Assembly: GCA_963170055.1 (NCBI GenBank)
Contig: CAUJGJ010000376.1
Location: 892,501 to 927,500 of the forward strand
Length of the DNA: 35,000 nt
Direction: 5' to 3'
From: Halisarca cf. caerulea
Taxonomy: Eukaryota > Porifera > Demospongiae > Chondrillida > Halisarcidae
Numbering within the stretch: the first letter of the stretch is position 1; each line of letters opens with the position of its first letter. The notes beneath the pieces are model-generated. The model was not told the origin of the DNA, searched no databases, and worked only from the letters and a program-made list of their open reading frames with translations. This document shows positions 31,880 to 35,000 of this stretch, in pieces. The position numbers were made by a program, and so were the translations under genes.

Positions 31880-32190
31880 ACCAAACACCATGTCTTAATT
31901 GCATGCTATTTCAAACACAATTGATGAAATGCGATTTGCTTTAAATGTGCACAATCAAATCCCAATTTGAAGAAATGCATTTACACTTACAAGTACGTAT
32001 GTGTACGTGCGTATGCAATTACAACCCACCAGCGAGTACACGTGTGCAGTGAAACGAAGCAAGCGGACTGGTTATACATATATCCAGGAGCGCATAATGA
32101 TTAGGTCAGGAAAGACGAGGGCTCCTGATATATCATAAATGATTTAGCTACTTTCCTATACACGCACAAACGGTATGATAACGTTTGTAC
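31880..32190. other. No gene seen
   Basis: Unique-looking sequence; nothing is supported. Confidence 0.4.
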
Positions 32191-32192
32191 GA

Positions 32193-32600
32193 CAGTCAGA
32201 CCTCGTTTACCCACACACATCTGTTCTGGATGAAATTGTGCATATATTGAGGGAGCTGGACAAATGAGGAAGCACCGGTATACTGTATAGGCGCGAATTT
32301 TCGTGGGACTTCATTTCGCAAATTTCGTGAATGAGCCCGCATTCACGAAATTCAATTGGAAATCTTTGTTTAAATACATAGTCTATTTGTCTAAGATATA
32401 TGTAATAGGAACTGGTCCATCCGCAAAACTAAAATTGCAAATTACAACCAAGTCTTTCCATTCGCGAAACATACGCCCTGCGAAAAATAGTGCCTATATG
32501 TTAGTGTACAGTAGGATTATTGCAGATTTGTTCCAGTAGAATCTACTGCGGAAGGTGAGGGAACTGGATATCTGAGGTGCGGATAAGTGAGGTCTCACTG
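32193..32600. mobile_element. CCGTTCTGGATGAAATTG-family element carrying a nested insertion
   Basis: The left end is CAGTCAGACCTCGTTTACCC and the right end is AAGTGAGGTCTCACTG, followed by TA. Compared with copies at 2798 and 13620, extra sequence lies between AGGAAGCACCGGTATA and GTGTACAGTAGGATTATTGC. Confidence 0.75.
32286..32498. mobile_element. Miniature TTTTCG-type element nested in the previous element
   Basis: The insertion of about 213 bp is bounded by TATAGGCGCGAATTTTCG and CGAAAAATAGTGCCTATA, which are inverted copies with a few mismatches. The interior has further CGAAA/TTTCG words in both orientations. The target duplication is not resolved (possibly TA). Confidence 0.65.
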
Positions 32601-32879
32601 TACTCATACTTCAGGACAGGAGTGGGCGGCATTGGTTTCAAAGAATCATATTGGCAAACAGACATCACAACTATGCTCAGTGAAACTACTCCAAGCAAAC
32701 ACCCTTGGGAGCAGAGAAAAGATTCCATTTAGAGAGGCGTCTGGATTAGGTAGATCCTATATATACAGCAAGTATAGAGAATAGTACTTGAAAACACATC
32801 CAGTTTAGAGAGGGTTCCAGATTGCAGAGGTTTGGAGAGGTTTATTGCATCATGATCATTGCACCATATCACAATCCTA

Positions 32880-32908
32880 AAACAAGTACGTACGTACGTA
32901 CGTATGTG
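32880..32908. repeat. Short TACG run
   Basis: AGTACGTACGTACGTACGTA, a fully self-complementary stretch of about 25 bp. Confidence 0.8.
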
Positions 32909-33059
32909 ATGAGAAATCCATCTTTGGATCCACTGCGTGAACCGGACCAAAGGGCCAGTGCAGACAACCTCTTAACACAAAACTCAGGGGACTGTGCTGA
33001 AATTCTATCTTTAAAAATATTTAATATAAACAGCATGTACTCAAGTCACCTACATACGC

Positions 33060-33300
33060 AAGTACGTATGTAGTACACACAGTTTATACACACATGCACA
33101 TACGTTTATACACACATGCTGTATGGTGTACATAGGTATGTAGTACACACAGTTTATACACACATGCACATACGTTTATACAGACATGCACATACGTTTA
33201 TACAGACATGCACATACGTACGTACGTTTATACACACATGCACATACGTACGTACGTTTATACACACATGCACATACGTACGTACGTACGTACATAGCCA
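33060..33300. repeat. GTTTATACACACATGCACATAC tandem repeat
   Basis: About seven units of roughly 22-34 bp. Length differences come from extra TACG tetramers. A larger duplication is visible, since GTAGTACACACAGTTTATAC occurs at about 33070 and 33140. Confidence 0.85.
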
Positions 33301-33380
33301 CCTGACTGCTAGGATAGCATACCCCTCTACATATGTACGTACCTATGTACATATGAACATAGGCACAGTAAAAACAAGTA

Positions 33381-33383
<3 letters not shown>

Positions 33384-33439
<56 letters not shown>
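33384..33439. repeat. (TA)n tract left of the LINE fragment
   Basis: A pure TA dinucleotide run of about 56 bp ending in TAC, directly against the LINE junction. Confidence 0.9.
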
Positions 33440-34050
<611 letters not shown>

Positions 34051-34182
34051 CGTACGTACCACTGGACCATGTAATCATGGTTCATCTGTGTGTGCATACG
34101 CAGCCATTGAAGAGACTACAAACAGCACTATGCCTCAAGTACACAAGTACTTGTGTCGTGGTGAGTGGGCAGATCAAAGGAA

Positions 34183-34217
34183 AAAAGTGGTTTGTAAAAG
34201 CTATACAAACCACTTTT
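34183..34217. repeat. Short perfect hairpin
   Basis: AAAAGTGGTTTGTA (34183-34196) and TACAAACCACTTTT (34204-34217) are complementary around a 7-nt loop. GATCAAA / TTTGATT extends the stem imperfectly. Confidence 0.7.
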
Positions 34218-34227
34218 GATTAACTAC

Positions 34228-34597
34228 ACAGCACACAGACTTGCAATCAAGGGGTCAGCTCTGCAGCACACTTGCAATCAAGGGGTCAGCTCTGCAGCAC
34301 ACTGACTTGCAATCAAGGGGTCACCTCTGCAACACACTGACTTGCAATCAAGGAGTCAGCTCTGCAACACACTGACTTGCAATCAAGGGGTCAGCTCTGC
34401 AGCACACTGACTTGCAATCAAGGGGTCAGCTCTCAGCACACTGACTTGCAATCAAGGAGTCAGCTCTGCAGCACATTGACCTGCTATCAAGGGGTCAGCT
34501 CTGCAACACACTGACTTGCAATCAAGGGGTCAGCTCTGCAGCACACTGACTTGCAATCAAGGGGTCACCTCTGCAGCACACTGACTTGCAATCAAGT
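34228..34597. repeat. 35-bp minisatellite, about 10.5 units
   Basis: The unit is CACACTGACTTGCAATCAAG plus GGGTCAGCTCTGCAG. One unit lacks GACT (31 bp), and one has CCTGCTATC for CTTGCAATC. Confidence 0.9.
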
Positions 34598-34702
34598 CCT
34601 GACAAAATATTAACTTCACCTCCCTTGACCTCTCACTATTGCGCAAGATCACAGGCCAATGTATGGGACAAATTCATTAGTACCATCCCATGACACAAGT
34701 TT

Positions 34703-34809
34703 GTTGTATCCCTCCCAAGCGGGATGTGCTGCCATATAATCACACCCTTCCGCGATGAAAGAAAAGTGTGATTGTATTAGCTGCACATCCTACTTGGGAG
34801 GGACACAAC
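34703..34809. repeat. Foldback hairpin with arms of about 43-46 bp
   Basis: GTTGTATCCCTCCCAAGCGG...AATCACAC (34703-34748) pairs with GTGTGATT...CTTGGGAGGGACACAAC (34766-34809) with a handful of mismatches and small gaps. The loop is about 15 nt. It is probably a miniature foldback element. Confidence 0.7.
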
Positions 34810-35000
34810 TAATACATACACAATGTTTCATGGTATTGCTTTCACTCAGACGGTATATTGTCAGCTAAAACGTGGTTGGTATTACTAACATTCTACTAAT
34901 CGTGTGAAATGCTCTTCATGTAATTTACTCTTTAGCAATGAAACCTGCAATTGTCTGTGTTAGGTCAGCAGAGAAATCCACAAACTTCCATACTTTAGCA

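Noticed and set aside
33116..33440. N-terminal part of a 253-codon open frame ahead of the LINE domain
   Set aside because: It reads through GTTTATACACAC and (TA)n repeats. Only the part from about 33458 matches a protein family.

Overview
The window is a piece of eukaryotic nuclear DNA, almost certainly from an invertebrate animal. The evidence is one split gene with GT-AG introns, very dense microsatellites and minisatellites, a poly(A)-tailed LINE fragment, and many short inverted-repeat elements flanked by TA. My best guess at the group is a marine sponge, because self-complementary TACG/CATA arrays and numerous pogo/Tigger-like miniature elements fit what I know of sponge genomes. That is an inference only. 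I see no bacterial operon, rRNA, tRNA or CRISPR array.

Only one intact protein-coding gene can be supported. It lies on the + strand at 24619-28827 and has four exons: 24619-24788, 27820-27879, 28154-28222 and 28410-28827. All three introns are phase 2. The joined frame is 717 nt (238 residues plus stop). It predicts a small secreted or signal-anchored glycoprotein with six ectodomain cysteines and four N-glycosylation sequons. I do not recognise its family. A second coding remnant, at 33458-33877, is the C-terminal end of a non-LTR retrotransposon protein followed by AATAAA and a poly(A) tail. It sits inside a (TA)n tract.

Layout. From 0 to 11 kb there are degenerate and intact TA-flanked miniature elements, a 620-bp hAT-like element (1933-2553), (CA)n/(TG)n blocks and TACG/CATA arrays. 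From 11 to 13.3 kb there is an inverted 18-bp minisatellite foldback, a 1.2-kb 22-bp minisatellite and a perfect 31-bp inverted repeat. From 13.3 to 17.6 kb there are more miniature elements, a second, interrupted hAT-like copy and an 18-bp minisatellite. From 17.6 to 24.5 kb there are microsatellites, a CCACACCACCTGACCTTCA-type array and several miniature elements, one with a clear 6-bp target duplication. From 24.6 to 28.8 kb is the gene. From 28.9 to 35 kb there are nested miniature elements, 32-bp and 35-bp minisatellites, the LINE fragment and a terminal foldback.

The most notable theme is a set of short elements with unrelated interiors. They share termini of the type CAGT(G/C)(A/G)AACCT... 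/ ...AGGTTT(C/G)ACTG and are usually flanked by TA. Several are nested, placed end to end across a single shared TA, or carry internal tandem expansions. This looks like one pogo/Tigger-like transposase system mobilising many cargo-less families. No transposase gene is present here. Most long apparent open frames in the window are translations of (CA)n, TACG or minisatellite arrays and are not genes.
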